Assembly (NCBI GenBank): GCA_003134435.1 | Contig: PLBE01000196.1 | Coordinates: forward strand, 5,667 to 57,695 | Length of the DNA stretch: 52,029 bases | Direction of reading: 5' to 3' | Origin: Acidobacteriaceae bacterium | GTDB taxonomy: Bacteria > Acidobacteriota > Terriglobia > Terriglobales > Acidobacteriaceae | Shown: one piece after another, positions 1 through 8,903 of the stretch | Position numbering within the stretch: the first letter of the stretch is position 1 | How the letters are laid out: every line of letters starts with the position of its first letter | Notes under the pieces: model-generated | What the model was told of the DNA's origin: nothing | Seen by the model: the letters and a program-made list of their open reading frames with translations, nothing else | Database searches by the model: none | Position numbers and translations under genes: made by a program

Positions 1-449
1 AATTCGACAATCGTCAGTGCCGCCGCGGCCGGGCCCTTGGCGGTGCCGTTCACTCCTTTTTCCAGCTTGGTACGGGCATCCTCAAAGGGCTTGGCCCCAA
101 AGGGCAGAATATCGCCCGTGATGGCGCGCTTGCCATCGGAGCTCACCAGCAACCGGTTGGGATTCGAGCCCTGCGGGTTTGTAATCACGACCATGACCTC
201 GGCCAAGCCGGGAATCTCGGAAGGACGAATCTCATTGACCTTCCAGGTGATGGCGGGATCGTAGCCAAACGTCTGGAACAAGAATGAATTGACCGTGTCT
301 TCGCTGGGAAGGACTGTTTTAACTTCAGCCGATGGCGGGGGCGAAGCTGGTTTGGCGGCCGCTTTTGCCGGATGGGCGGTTTGGCTTTGAGCGATGGCGA
401 TACCCGTGAGCAAAAGGACAGCAAGCAAGGTGCGATGCATGGAGGTCAT
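1..449 (-). CDS. DsbA/thioredoxin-fold secreted protein, N-terminal part (runs off the window)
   Basis: The reading frame enters from the left edge and its start lies at 449 (MTSMHRTLLAV) or at the second Met, 440. Residues 4-23 form a signal peptide (LLAVLLLTGIAIA), followed by an Ala/Pro-rich linker and a soluble domain. The visible part ends in GPAAAALTIVE. In DsbA-family proteins this segment directly precedes the FSDFxCPxC active-site strand, which would lie just outside the window. I therefore infer a periplasmic thiol-disulfide oxidoreductase or DsbA-like fold. The active-site cysteines cannot be seen, so catalytic competence is unknown. No strong Shine-Dalgarno sequence distinguishes the two starts. 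It is transcribed on the same strand as nadE, about 107 bp downstream of it. Confidence 0.6.
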   Translation of the reverse strand, partial: MTSMHRTLLAVLLLTGIAIAQSQTAHPAKAAAKPASPPPSAEVKTVLPSEDTVNSFLFQTFGYDPAITWKVNEIRPSEIPGLAEVMVVITNPQGSNPNRLLVSSDGKRAITGDILPFGAKPFEDARTKLEKGVNGTAKGPAAAALTIVE

Positions 450-556
450 AGATGTGAATTCGATTGTTACAAAAACGGGCGGGCTTGTCATTTCCGAATA
501 CGCAAGAGGCGAGGTTTCGAACCGAGGGACGGGACGGCTGCTGTGTCTGTGCGGCG

Positions 557-2197
557 CTACAACTCCGACTTTGCGGCAATCGGGAATCTGCGTCCGTAGC
601 CGAAAGCCTTCGGGGAGATCTTGATTCCGGGGGCCGCCTGTTGCCGCTTGTACTCGCTGCGTTCCACCATCCGGATCACGCGGCGCACCAATTCCAGGTC
701 GAAATTGTGAGCGCCGGCAATCTGCTCCGCCGAGCGCGACTCCTCCACGTAGTCTTCCAGGATCACGTCGAGCACTTCGTATGGAGGAAGAGAGTCGGAA
801 TCTTTCTGCTCGGGGCGCAACTCCGCCGAGGGCGGTTTCTCGATGGTCGCCTCCGGAATCACTTGGCGCCGCGAATTCACGTATGCGCTCAGCCGGTATA
901 CCAGCGCCTTCGGTACATCCGAGATCACCGCCAGTCCGCCCACCATGTCGCCGTAGAGCGTGCAATAGCCAACCGCCAACTCACTTTTGTTGCCCGTCGA
1001 AAGTACCAGCGCACCCAGCTTGTTCGACATCGACATCAGCAATAATCCCCGGGCCCGGGATTGCACGTTTTCTTCCGTCACGTCGGCAGGCATCCCAGCA
1101 AAAATCGGCGCAAGCGTCCGCAGCGCAGCCTCGTAAATCTCCTGAATTGAAAGCAGTTCAAAACGTATTTTGAGGTTAATCGCCAGCGCGCGGGCGTCGT
1201 CGATCGATCCGCGCGACGAGTAAGGTCCCGGCATGCCTACGCCGATGACATTCTCCGAACCAAGGGCATCCACCGCGATCGAGGCGGTGAGCGCGGAATC
1301 GATGCCTCCACTGAGTCCGAGGATCGCCCGCTGGAAGCCACACTTATGAACGTAGTCCCGCGTGCCCAGCACCAGGGCTTCATAGGCGCTCGCTTCTTCG
1401 CCCGCGACCTGCGGATGCATGTCTCCGGTGAGTGCCTGCGAATCGAAATAGATCAGGTCTTCTTCGAAGGACTTGGCTTGGGCAATCACCCGCCCGTCGG
1501 GCGCAACCACCAGGCTCGATCCGTCGAAGACCAGGCTGTCGTTGCCCCCGACCTGGTTCACCATCGCGACCGGAACTTTCTGATTCCTGGCGATGGCGGC
1601 CAGCATATCCCGCCGCAACTCGCGCTTGCCCAGCCAAAACGGCGAAGCGGATATGTTGAGCACAAAGTTTCCGCCCCCCCGAACTAACTCTTCTACCGGG
1701 TCGACGCCGTACAAGCGCCGGTTCCAGAAGCGCTTGTCGTTCCAGGCATCTTCGCAGATGGTCAAAGCCATCTGCTGGCCGCACAAGTTAAATAGTTTCT
1801 GACTCTTGGCGGGAGCGAAGTTACGCATTTCATCGAAGACGTCATATGTCGGCAGCAGCATCTTCGACTGAATGAAGACGATGCGCCCGTCGCGCAGCAG
1901 CGCGGCGGAGTTCATTACCTTCTTGCCCGAGTCCGCTTCGGCCGCCGTCACCATCCCGCAGATCACGGCAATGCCTTGTGTTTCCACAGCGATTCTCTCG
2001 ACGGTCACGCGGTTGCGAGCCACGAAGGACGGCCGCTCAACCAAGTCCCGCGGCGGGTAGCCGGAAACGGAAAGTTCCGGAAATAGAATCAGGCCGGCAC
2101 CCGCGCTTCGCGCCCGCAGCGCAAACTGTATGATCTTGGTGGCGTTGCCGGAGAAATCCCCGACCGTGGGGTTGATCTGGCCCAGGGCTATCTTCAC
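557..2197 (-). CDS. nadE: Glutamine-dependent NAD+ synthetase
   Basis: Last step of NAD biosynthesis: ATP-dependent amidation of deamido-NAD+ with glutamine as nitrogen donor. The 546 residues hold two domains, as in the long bacterial form. The first is an N-terminal nitrilase-type amidase with Glu41 (FPELSVSGYPPRDL), a Lys in SKMLLPTYDVFDE and a nucleophilic Cys in LTICEDAWND. The second is a C-terminal ATP-pyrophosphatase synthetase domain with the P-loop GLSGGIDSALTAS and the STGNKSELAVGYCTLYGDM segment. The start is GTG at 2197, chosen because the protein begins MKIALGQINPTVGD as the family does. Length and motifs are complete. It stands alone, with the unknown secreted protein upstream on the same strand. 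Confidence 0.95.
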   Translation of the reverse strand: MKIALGQINPTVGDFSGNATKIIQFALRARSAGAGLILFPELSVSGYPPRDLVERPSFVARNRVTVERIAVETQGIAVICGMVTAAEADSGKKVMNSAALLRDGRIVFIQSKMLLPTYDVFDEMRNFAPAKSQKLFNLCGQQMALTICEDAWNDKRFWNRRLYGVDPVEELVRGGGNFVLNISASPFWLGKRELRRDMLAAIARNQKVPVAMVNQVGGNDSLVFDGSSLVVAPDGRVIAQAKSFEEDLIYFDSQALTGDMHPQVAGEEASAYEALVLGTRDYVHKCGFQRAILGLSGGIDSALTASIAVDALGSENVIGVGMPGPYSSRGSIDDARALAINLKIRFELLSIQEIYEAALRTLAPIFAGMPADVTEENVQSRARGLLLMSMSNKLGALVLSTGNKSELAVGYCTLYGDMVGGLAVISDVPKALVYRLSAYVNSRRQVIPEATIEKPPSAELRPEQKDSDSLPPYEVLDVILEDYVEESRSAEQIAGAHNFDLELVRRVIRMVERSEYKRQQAAPGIKISPKAFGYGRRFPIAAKSEL

Positions 2198-2292
2198 ATT
2201 GTTAGTGTAGAAGGGATTGAATCATTGTGTCATGGGGTCACGGCATCATGTCGCTGCAATGAAAAGCTGAAAGTGGGCAATCGGCCGATGGC

Positions 2293-3312
2293 TCAACGGC
2301 TCAACAAATTCGGCCCACTCCCCCCCGGCGGTGAAGGGTCGCCGAGCGGTGGTGGAGCGCGTGAACCGGCGGGATCAGACTCCGGCAGTTGTTCTCCGGG
2401 ACGCCGCAAAGTGGGCGCGACGGCCGGGCGTTCTTCCTGCTTCTTGGCAACGGCTCCGGCGCCCACATCGATTTCCTTTTCGGCGCGCACAATTTTCCGG
2501 CCGTCCACCTTCATGGTCTCGACCCGCACCACTTCGTCACCCACGAAGCGCACAAAATCCACGTCCTGTGGAGGCGTGCCGTAGATCCACTCTTCAAACT
2601 CCACTGCGTTGGAGGTCTCGCGCACTTTGTTTGGCGGACGTCCCTTGGCAAAGATCACCATCTCGTGGTTCATTCCCACCAGTACGTGGTGATTCTTAAT
2701 GGCTTCTTTCACTGGCGGAGAGACCGTTTCGAGGTACGCTTCGAGCGCGGACTTGGAGTTAAAGTCAAACACCGGACTCAGCAATTCTTTGAGTTCAGGC
2801 CCGGTCATCTCCGGCACATACTTGTCAAAATAGAGATCGACAAACGAGCCGCGGGCGTTGGCATTCGAATCCGAGGGCGCAATCGGCCCCCCGGCGTTCG
2901 CGCCTGAAACCTGGATGCGCTGATACCATTTCTGCTTCTTGATCGGCCCGCCATTGATCTCAAACCGGATATGATCTTCCTTGATGAGAACCGCGCTGAT
3001 GCGAGCGCGATCGCCCGGCTTCGCGGCAGGTCCCCAGAGCGCCATCAGACGCTGCAGTTCCAGGCCGTCGGGGCTCACGGCTCCGTTCTTCAGTTTCAGT
3101 CCCGTGTTGCCCATGGGGAAGGTTGCGCGGATATAGACCAGTTCCTCATCGAAGGCGTGCACAATCTCCTGCCGCGATTCCTTGGAAATTCTGGGCGCGG
3201 GGTTATTCTCTGCGAGAATCACGGACGAGAAGACCAGGGGTATCGCCCACACGCGATAATCCAAACGAAAAACATGGCAGGAAACACGGAGGAAAACTTG
3301 GAAGAACCGCAT
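2293..3312 (-). CDS. Secreted protein of unknown function
   Basis: I do not recognise a characterised family. The start was placed at ATG 3312 (MRFFQVFLRV) because an AAGGG sequence lies about 6 nt upstream; a longer reading from 3390 would overlap the preceding gene. The 339-residue product has a hydrophobic N-terminal segment (VWAIPLVFSSVILA, about residues 27-40) that looks like a signal peptide. A mixed alpha/beta domain (about 45-290) has several acidic and aromatic clusters and no obvious catalytic motif. The tail (about 300-339) is rich in Pro, Gly and Arg and probably disordered. It lies 71 bp downstream of the carrier-thioesterase gene and upstream of nadE on the same strand. Export is inferred; function is unknown. 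Confidence 0.6.
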   Translation of the reverse strand: MRFFQVFLRVSCHVFRLDYRVWAIPLVFSSVILAENNPAPRISKESRQEIVHAFDEELVYIRATFPMGNTGLKLKNGAVSPDGLELQRLMALWGPAAKPGDRARISAVLIKEDHIRFEINGGPIKKQKWYQRIQVSGANAGGPIAPSDSNANARGSFVDLYFDKYVPEMTGPELKELLSPVFDFNSKSALEAYLETVSPPVKEAIKNHHVLVGMNHEMVIFAKGRPPNKVRETSNAVEFEEWIYGTPPQDVDFVRFVGDEVVRVETMKVDGRKIVRAEKEIDVGAGAVAKKQEERPAVAPTLRRPGEQLPESDPAGSRAPPPLGDPSPPGGSGPNLLSR

Positions 3313-3383
3313 ACCGCACCCTTTGCTGCTGAGACTTATTTTATACCGAAGCATCGAAACGCGGAGCGTGCCGCTCAGGGTGC

Positions 3384-4541
3384 TCACCAACGGGATTCCA
3401 ATAGTTCCGCGTGAGCAGAATCGCGGTCGAGCGCCGCCGTTATATAACGAGTGAGCACCGAGGCCAGGCTTTCCACGTCGGTCGTGACCATGTCCAGATG
3501 ACCGCCAGGCACGACCTCAAATTCAAATTCGGCCGCCAAATGCGCCCAGACCGCAACCGGATTATCGGGGTAGTACTGGTCGCTCCCGCTCTTTACGAAC
3601 ATCATTTTGCCGTCGTAATACTGCGGCTGATAACGCGATAATGCGATATAGCCATTTTCCTTGACGCGAGAAGTGGCATGTTCAAGCGACAACCGCGGTA
3701 TCCTGGGACGATCAAAACCGCGCTCCCGAATTCTCGACACGTGCCATCCACGGTCCAGCCCCCGACCCATGCATGAAATTGCGCGGGTCAACCGCTGCTT
3801 GATTCCTTGGATCCGCATCGCCCTTCGCGCGACCAACCGGAGACGCTGACCGGGCGACAGAAACTGCAAATGCGGGTAGGAATCCACCAGGGCCAGTAAG
3901 GCGACTTGTTCCCTGTTGCTGGTGAGGCGCTGCGCCATCTCCAGCGCCACCAAACCGCCAAAGGAATAGCCGACCAAAACGTAGGGCCCGTTGGTTTGTA
4001 CCTCCCGGATCGAATCCAGATAGAGCGCGGCCATCTCTTCAACGCATGCCGACGGCTCTTCCAAGCCATCCAAGCCCTTCGCCTGCAGCCCATAAACAGG
4101 ATGTGCGGTTCGAAGGTGCGATGCGAGTTCAAAGAACGGTACCGTACCGGCAAGTCCGTGCACGATGAAAATCGGAGGTTGCTCGCGTGCCGCCTTAATT
4201 TGAACCAGCCGGGAAAAACGTGGAAGCGCGGGTTGTTCCAATAAGAAAGCCAGGTCGGCGATAGTTTGTGCGTGGTAGATGGTGGCGCCCGGCATTTCCC
4301 GTCCGAACTCCAGTTCGATGGCCGCAAACAAAGTGTCTGCCGATTGCAGCGTGCCTCCGAGACTGAAGAAATTCTCATCGACCGCGATCGGCGACCGTCG
4401 CAGGACCAACTCCCAGATGGGAGTCAGGCGCTCGATCATGGTGGGGACAGGGCGATAACTCATGCCGCACCCGCATCGGGTGGTGAAATGGCCGTGGAAG
4501 TTCGCATTGCCTGACAAAGCATAGCCCGGCAGATCCGACAC
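3384..4541 (-). CDS. Carrier protein-thioesterase fusion with a degenerate carrier domain
   Basis: Residues about 35-102 match an acyl/peptidyl carrier domain (VDENFFSLGG...FAAIELEFGREM...TIADLAFLLE). Residues about 120-370 are an alpha/beta hydrolase thioesterase of the type that ends NRPS/PKS lines. The thioesterase triad is intact: Ser193 in GYSFGG, Asp220 in LALVDSYP and His348 in GGHLDMV. The carrier lacks the phosphopantetheine serine: the usual LGG-x-S-L reads LGG-T-L-Q, so Leu65 stands where Ser should be. No adenylation, condensation or ketosynthase gene lies nearby, so this is a stand-alone unit. The GTG start at 4541 gives 385 residues; ATG 4463 (MSYRPVPTM) is a credible alternative and keeps both domains. 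It may hydrolyse acyl thioesters made elsewhere, with the carrier fold serving as a docking module. Confidence 0.75.
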   Translation of the reverse strand: MSDLPGYALSGNANFHGHFTTRCGCGMSYRPVPTMIERLTPIWELVLRRSPIAVDENFFSLGGTLQSADTLFAAIELEFGREMPGATIYHAQTIADLAFLLEQPALPRFSRLVQIKAAREQPPIFIVHGLAGTVPFFELASHLRTAHPVYGLQAKGLDGLEEPSACVEEMAALYLDSIREVQTNGPYVLVGYSFGGLVALEMAQRLTSNREQVALLALVDSYPHLQFLSPGQRLRLVARRAMRIQGIKQRLTRAISCMGRGLDRGWHVSRIRERGFDRPRIPRLSLEHATSRVKENGYIALSRYQPQYYDGKMMFVKSGSDQYYPDNPVAVWAHLAAEFEFEVVPGGHLDMVTTDVESLASVLTRYITAALDRDSAHAELLESRW

Positions 4542-4631
4542 TTAACACTGCAGTGACCGGCGGAGCGAGTACTTCCGTAACGGTGAGCTGTACCTTAAGC
4601 ACCTGAGGTCACCGCCGCCACCCAACCTAGA

Positions 4632-6518
4632 ATGGATGCAGGACGGAACGGCGCACCCCAGCGCCTGAGCCGACAGGATCGCCTTTTGCCTTTGAAGCTC
4701 TCGATTCCCGCGCGCATTCCACTGCTCTACGTCATATTGGGCGTGTTGTTGGCGATCAGTGTTCTGCCCATGTACTTTTACTCGGTGGAGATCGAGAACA
4801 TGAACCGGGAGCGTCTCAAAACCAACGAAATGCTTTTGCAAAACACAGTCACCCGCTCCCTGGCCGACGACATTTCCCAGCATCAGGACGCGCTGCATAT
4901 GATGCTGGCGAATCTGTCATCGTCCATTCAGGTGATGATGCTGGCCAATTCCAGTGGAAGTGATCTGAGCGCGCAGAAGCTTCTGACGCCGGAGTTGCGG
5001 GCCATGCTGGAAAATTTTGTTTCCTCGTCCAACGACATTGCCTATGCCACGCTGCTCAACGCCGACGCCAGAGGGATCTCGGCCGGACGCATTGAGCCCG
5101 ACGCCTTTCTGCAGAGGGAACTTGAACGCGCCTATCAAGCCGCCCGTGAAGGGCGCATCTACAGCGGTCAGCCGCTGGTGGTGGGCGCGGGCAAATCTGC
5201 CCGCACGGTTATGCTGGTGAGTTCTCCCATCCAGTATGGCGGACGTTTTCTCGGCATGATCGGTTCCGTGGTCGATCTGGATTACCTGATCCGCCGGTTG
5301 CAACAAGTCAGTCTAAGCGGACTCATGCCTTACGTGGTCGACAGCCGGGGGAGGCTGGTTGCCGGCGCGACCGCGCAGTATGCCACCGGACAGGACATGA
5401 GCCACTTCGAGATCGTCCGCAGCTTCGTTGATGAGGGTTCCAAAGCGCAGTTGGCGGCGACCCGCGAATTCACGGTTCAGGACGGCAAAAATGCGACCGA
5501 AATGTTAGGCACGTACAGTCCGGTGACCTCCCTGGAGTGGGCGGTGGTGGTGCAGAAACCGCGTGAAGATGCGTATCGCGGCATTACCGAGATGCAGAGC
5601 AAGGGGCGATTGCTGGCATTGCTGGCGGTGTTTGTAAGTGTTGGCCTGAGTATTGTATCGGCGCGGCGGATCACCAGTCCGCTGCAGGTGCTGGCACAGT
5701 CCAGCCGAGCCATTGCGCGCGGCGATTTCTCCCAGCGCGTGCACCTGAAGACGCGCACCGAGATTGGCGAACTGGCGACGACCTTCAACACCATGTCGGA
5801 CGACCTGGAACAGTTCGTCGAAGACCTGAAGCGCGCCGCCGAGGAGAACAAGAACCTGTTCATGGGTTCGATCCAGATGCTGGCCGGCGCGGTCGATGAA
5901 AAAGACCCATATACCCGCGGCCATTCCGACCGGGTTACGAAATATTCGCTGTTGATCGCGACGGAGATGGGCCTGGACGCCGGATTCCTGGAGGTTCTGC
6001 GCATCTCGGCGCAACTGCACGACGTGGGCAAAATTGGGATCGAGGACCGCATTCTGAAAAAGCCGGGAGCCCTGACACCGGAGGAATTCGAGATCATGAA
6101 AACCCATACCACGAAGGGCGCGAACATCCTCCGCCCCGTGCCCCAGTTGCGGGAGATGCTGCCCGGCATCGAACTGCATCATGAAGCCCTCAATGGGCGA
6201 GGATATCCATACGGCTTGAAAGGCGACGATATACCTCTGCTGGCCCGCGTCATAGCCGTGGCCGACACCTTTGACGCTCTGACCACCAACCGTCCTTACC
6301 AGAAGGCGCACGATGAGATCGACGCCCTGCGCATCATTGAGAACCTTTCCGGGCAGCGCCTTGATCCCAGGGCGGTAACCGCGCTGATGGCGGTGTTTTA
6401 CCGGGGAGACATTCGAATTCAGAAACAGCAGCCGCCAACCATCCCGCTGGAACCGGCCGCTATGGTCTCGCCCATCCCGTCGGTCGATCCGCTCACCGTA
6501 CAAACCACCCGCACCTGA
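4632..6518 (+). CDS. Membrane HD-GYP cyclic-di-GMP phosphodiesterase with sensory and HAMP domains
   Basis: Degrades c-di-GMP (HD-GYP class) in response to an extracytoplasmic signal. The 628 residues contain TM1 (about 25-50, IPLLYVILGVLLAISVLPMYF), a periplasmic Cache-like sensor (about 50-320), TM2 (about 330-350), HAMP (RRITSPLQVLAQSSRAIARGDFSQRV) and a C-terminal HD-GYP domain. The domain is intact: RGHSDRV, HDVGKIGI near residue 463, HHEALNGRGYP near 515-525 and DTFDALTTNRPYQ. The Pro/Thr-rich tail is probably disordered. It is divergent from the carrier-thioesterase gene, with about 90 bp between their starts. The start is ATG 4632; no strong ribosome binding site is visible. A PilZ protein (11127) and a YajQ protein (26158) elsewhere in the window could respond to the same nucleotide, but no link is shown. 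Confidence 0.92.
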   Translation: MDAGRNGAPQRLSRQDRLLPLKLSIPARIPLLYVILGVLLAISVLPMYFYSVEIENMNRERLKTNEMLLQNTVTRSLADDISQHQDALHMMLANLSSSIQVMMLANSSGSDLSAQKLLTPELRAMLENFVSSSNDIAYATLLNADARGISAGRIEPDAFLQRELERAYQAAREGRIYSGQPLVVGAGKSARTVMLVSSPIQYGGRFLGMIGSVVDLDYLIRRLQQVSLSGLMPYVVDSRGRLVAGATAQYATGQDMSHFEIVRSFVDEGSKAQLAATREFTVQDGKNATEMLGTYSPVTSLEWAVVVQKPREDAYRGITEMQSKGRLLALLAVFVSVGLSIVSARRITSPLQVLAQSSRAIARGDFSQRVHLKTRTEIGELATTFNTMSDDLEQFVEDLKRAAEENKNLFMGSIQMLAGAVDEKDPYTRGHSDRVTKYSLLIATEMGLDAGFLEVLRISAQLHDVGKIGIEDRILKKPGALTPEEFEIMKTHTTKGANILRPVPQLREMLPGIELHHEALNGRGYPYGLKGDDIPLLARVIAVADTFDALTTNRPYQKAHDEIDALRIIENLSGQRLDPRAVTALMAVFYRGDIRIQKQQPPTIPLEPAAMVSPIPSVDPLTVQTTRT

Positions 6519-6522
6519 CAAC

Positions 6523-6624
6523 AATTGGTAATTTGGTAATCGGGTAATTTCGTAATTGAGATCCAGTCGGCTCTGGGTTTGGAATCACCAAATTACAGAT
6601 TACAGAAATTACACGATTACAAAA
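6523..6624. repeat. Inverted array of GTAAT motifs with 8-bp spacing
   Basis: In the gap before ftsY, GTAAT occurs at 6528, 6536, 6544 and 6552, exactly 8 bp apart. Its complement ATTAC occurs at 6592, 6599, 6608 and 6616. The two arms are separated by about 35 bp and can pair imperfectly as a long AT-rich stem. Neighbouring intergenic sequence is GC-rich, so this block stands out. It resembles a dispersed intergenic palindrome or an array of protein-binding half-sites. It has no coding potential. Confidence 0.7.
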
Positions 6625-6667
6625 TCTCTTTCTCGTTGATTCTCTTATAATCAAGTCGGACCCCCTC

Positions 6668-7624
6668 ATGATTCAAACCCTTTTCGGCAGTCTCGACGAA
6701 GAACAGAAACCAAGTTTCATCGAACGCATGAAAGAGGCCGTTTCGCGCACCCGCGAGAATCTGGCCGAACGCATCGAAGACGTCGTCTCCATGGGGAAGG
6801 AGATCGACCGCTCCACGCTCGACGATCTGGAAGCCACGCTGATCGGGGCCGACCTCGGCATGACGACGACTCATGAAGTGCTGGAAAAACTACGGGACAA
6901 AGCCGATCGCAAGCAAATCAAGGATGTGAATGAACTCAAACGGCTGCTGCAAGAAGAACTGCTGGCGATACTGACAACGACCGGCAACCGGCCCGTGACC
7001 AAAGTGGACGGCGCACCCGAGGTGATCATGGTGGTGGGCGTGAATGGCGCCGGCAAAACGACCACCATCGGGAAATTGGCGCAGGTGTTTCGCGCCCAAG
7101 GTAAGACGGTGCTGTTGTGCGCGGCGGATACCTTCCGCGCGGCGGCGATCGAGCAGCTTGAGATCTGGGGACAGCGCACGGGAACGGAAGTGATCAAGAC
7201 AAAAGCCGGAGGCGATCCCTCGGCGGTGCTGTTTGACGCGCTACAATCGGCGACGGCCCATCACACCGATTACGTTATTGTCGATACTGCCGGACGGCTG
7301 CACACTAAACAAAACCTGATGCTCGAGCTGGAAAAAATGAAACGGACGGCGCAACGAATCGTGCCCGGCGCGCCGCACGAGACGCTGCTCGTCATGGACG
7401 CCACGACCGGGCAAAACGGATTGCAGCAGGCGCGGCAGTTCACGCAATCGTCGGGAGTCACCGGAATTGTCCTGACCAAACTCGACGGCACAGCCAAAGG
7501 CGGGGTGGTGGTCGCAATTTCGCGCGAGTTGGGGCTGCCGGTGCGATATGTAGGCGTCGGGGAAAAGGCGGGGGATCTGCTTCCGTTTGACGCCAAAGAG
7601 TTTGTGGAGTCGCTGTTCACGTAA
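6668..7624 (+). CDS. ftsY: Signal recognition particle receptor FtsY
   Basis: GTPase that docks SRP-ribosome complexes at the inner membrane for co-translational insertion. The 318 residues are essentially an NG unit without the long acidic A domain of E. coli FtsY. An N-terminal helical bundle (about 1-110) is followed by G1 GVNGAGKTTTIGKLA (about 124-138), DTFRAAA, G3 DTAGRLHTKQNLM (about 203) and G4 TKLDGTAKGG (about 270). The C-terminus is GDLLPFDAKEFVESLF. Short FtsY proteins of this kind are normal in many phyla. The start is ATG 6668, just after the GTAAT repeat. ribD follows 81 bp downstream on the same strand and may be co-transcribed. Confidence 0.96.
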   Translation: MIQTLFGSLDEEQKPSFIERMKEAVSRTRENLAERIEDVVSMGKEIDRSTLDDLEATLIGADLGMTTTHEVLEKLRDKADRKQIKDVNELKRLLQEELLAILTTTGNRPVTKVDGAPEVIMVVGVNGAGKTTTIGKLAQVFRAQGKTVLLCAADTFRAAAIEQLEIWGQRTGTEVIKTKAGGDPSAVLFDALQSATAHHTDYVIVDTAGRLHTKQNLMLELEKMKRTAQRIVPGAPHETLLVMDATTGQNGLQQARQFTQSSGVTGIVLTKLDGTAKGGVVVAISRELGLPVRYVGVGEKAGDLLPFDAKEFVESLFT

Positions 7625-7705
7625 CCTGGCATTAGCCTTGAGTTGTCCGCTCGTGACAGTGAGCAAGAACCGGATAGCAAAGCCCTGAAGACCGAAACGC
7701 GTCTT

Positions 7706-8857
7706 ATGACAACCGATGAACAACTCATGCGGAAGGCGCTGGAGTTAGCGCGGGCGGGCATCGGCCTGGTCTCGCCAAATCCGGCCGTGGGCGCGGTCTT
7801 GGTCGATGCGTCGGGGCAGGAAGTGGGCTCCGGCACGCACACGTATGAAGGAGTGAAACATGCCGAAGTGCTGGCTTTGGCGCAAGCGGGAAATTCCGCG
7901 CGCGGCGCGACTCTTTATGTGAATCTGGAGCCGTGCTCCCACCAGGGTCGAACGGGTCCCTGTGCGGATGCCGTAATTGCCGCCGGAATCAGCCGGGTGG
8001 TATGCGCAATGGAAGATCCGAATCCACTCGTAGCAGGCCGAGGAATTGCAAAATTACGCGCATCGGGGATCAGGGTCGAGGTTGGCTTGTTCGGATTGGA
8101 AGCCAGGAAGTTGAATGAAAGTTTTGCCAAGCACATCCGGCGCCACAAGCCGCTGGTTACCCTGAAATCGGCGATGACACTGGATGGGAAGATCGCTGAC
8201 GCCACGAAACCGGGCAGCGAGCGTGGCGCGGCTACACCGGCGACCGAGGGCGCGCGCAGCGGGTACCACTGGATCACGGGGCAGGTAGCGCGGGCTCACG
8301 TGCAGGAACTGCGGCATCAGCATGACGCCATCCTCGCCGGAGTAGGAACCGTGATGGCGGATGATCCGTTGCTCACCGACCGCAGCGGACGGCCGCGCCG
8401 CCGCAAACTATTGCGCGTGATCGTGGATTCCTACTTGCGCATTCCTCCGGCATCGCGCGTGATTCAGACGGCTGAGCACGATGTTCTGGTTCTGTGTTCG
8501 ACTGCCGATGAACATGCCCGGCAGGTTCTCGAAGCCCAGGGCATTCGCATCCAACGGATAGCCGCCACGCCGGACGGACGTCCCGACTTCGCCGCCATTG
8601 TGCAGACGCTGGGAGAAATGGAGATCACCAGCTTGCTGATCGAGGGTGGAGCGCTGGTCAACGGAGCGGCCCTGGCCTCGGGCGAAGTTGACAAGGTCTA
8701 TCTCTACTACGCCCCGAAGATTTTTGGCGGGAGCGCCGTCCCTTTCATTGCCGGTGAAGACTTGCGCGGGAAGGCACAGTGTGTCCAACGCTTCGAATTG
8801 CACCGCTTCGGCGAAGACTTCGCGCTGGAAGGTTATTTACGCGACCCATACGCGTGA
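7706..8857 (+). CDS. ribD: Bifunctional riboflavin deaminase/reductase RibD
   Basis: Second and third steps of riboflavin synthesis from GTP. The N-terminal cytidine-deaminase-like zinc domain carries HAEVLAL and PCSHQGRTGPC (His plus two Cys). The C-terminal reductase begins near TLKSAMTLDGKIAD and contains LIEGGALVNGAAL for NADPH/substrate binding. The start ATG 7706 (MTTDEQLMRKALELARAG) fits the family N-terminus; a longer reading from TTG 7643 adds 21 unlikely residues. Length is 383 residues, typical. ribE follows 46 bp downstream, so the two probably form an operon. No FMN riboswitch is recognisable upstream, and ribBA and ribH are not in the window. Confidence 0.96.
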   Translation: MTTDEQLMRKALELARAGIGLVSPNPAVGAVLVDASGQEVGSGTHTYEGVKHAEVLALAQAGNSARGATLYVNLEPCSHQGRTGPCADAVIAAGISRVVCAMEDPNPLVAGRGIAKLRASGIRVEVGLFGLEARKLNESFAKHIRRHKPLVTLKSAMTLDGKIADATKPGSERGAATPATEGARSGYHWITGQVARAHVQELRHQHDAILAGVGTVMADDPLLTDRSGRPRRRKLLRVIVDSYLRIPPASRVIQTAEHDVLVLCSTADEHARQVLEAQGIRIQRIAATPDGRPDFAAIVQTLGEMEITSLLIEGGALVNGAALASGEVDKVYLYYAPKIFGGSAVPFIAGEDLRGKAQCVQRFELHRFGEDFALEGYLRDPYA

Positions 8858-8903
8858 AATGGGTTTTGATGTGGAAGGAGTGGACCTTGGGAGGAGTAGA
8901 TCA

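Noticed and set aside
140-180. tRNA T-arm-like sequence (GATTCGAGCCC)
   Set aside because: It lies inside the DsbA-like coding frame and has no matching acceptor or anticodon stems.
5505-6524. 339-codon minus-strand open frame opposite the HD-GYP gene
   Set aside because: Antisense shadow; the plus-strand gene has all catalytic motifs.
7625-8903. FMN riboswitch for ribD/ribE
   Set aside because: No RFN-type conserved stretches or multi-branched pairing were found in the short gap before ribD or between the two genes.
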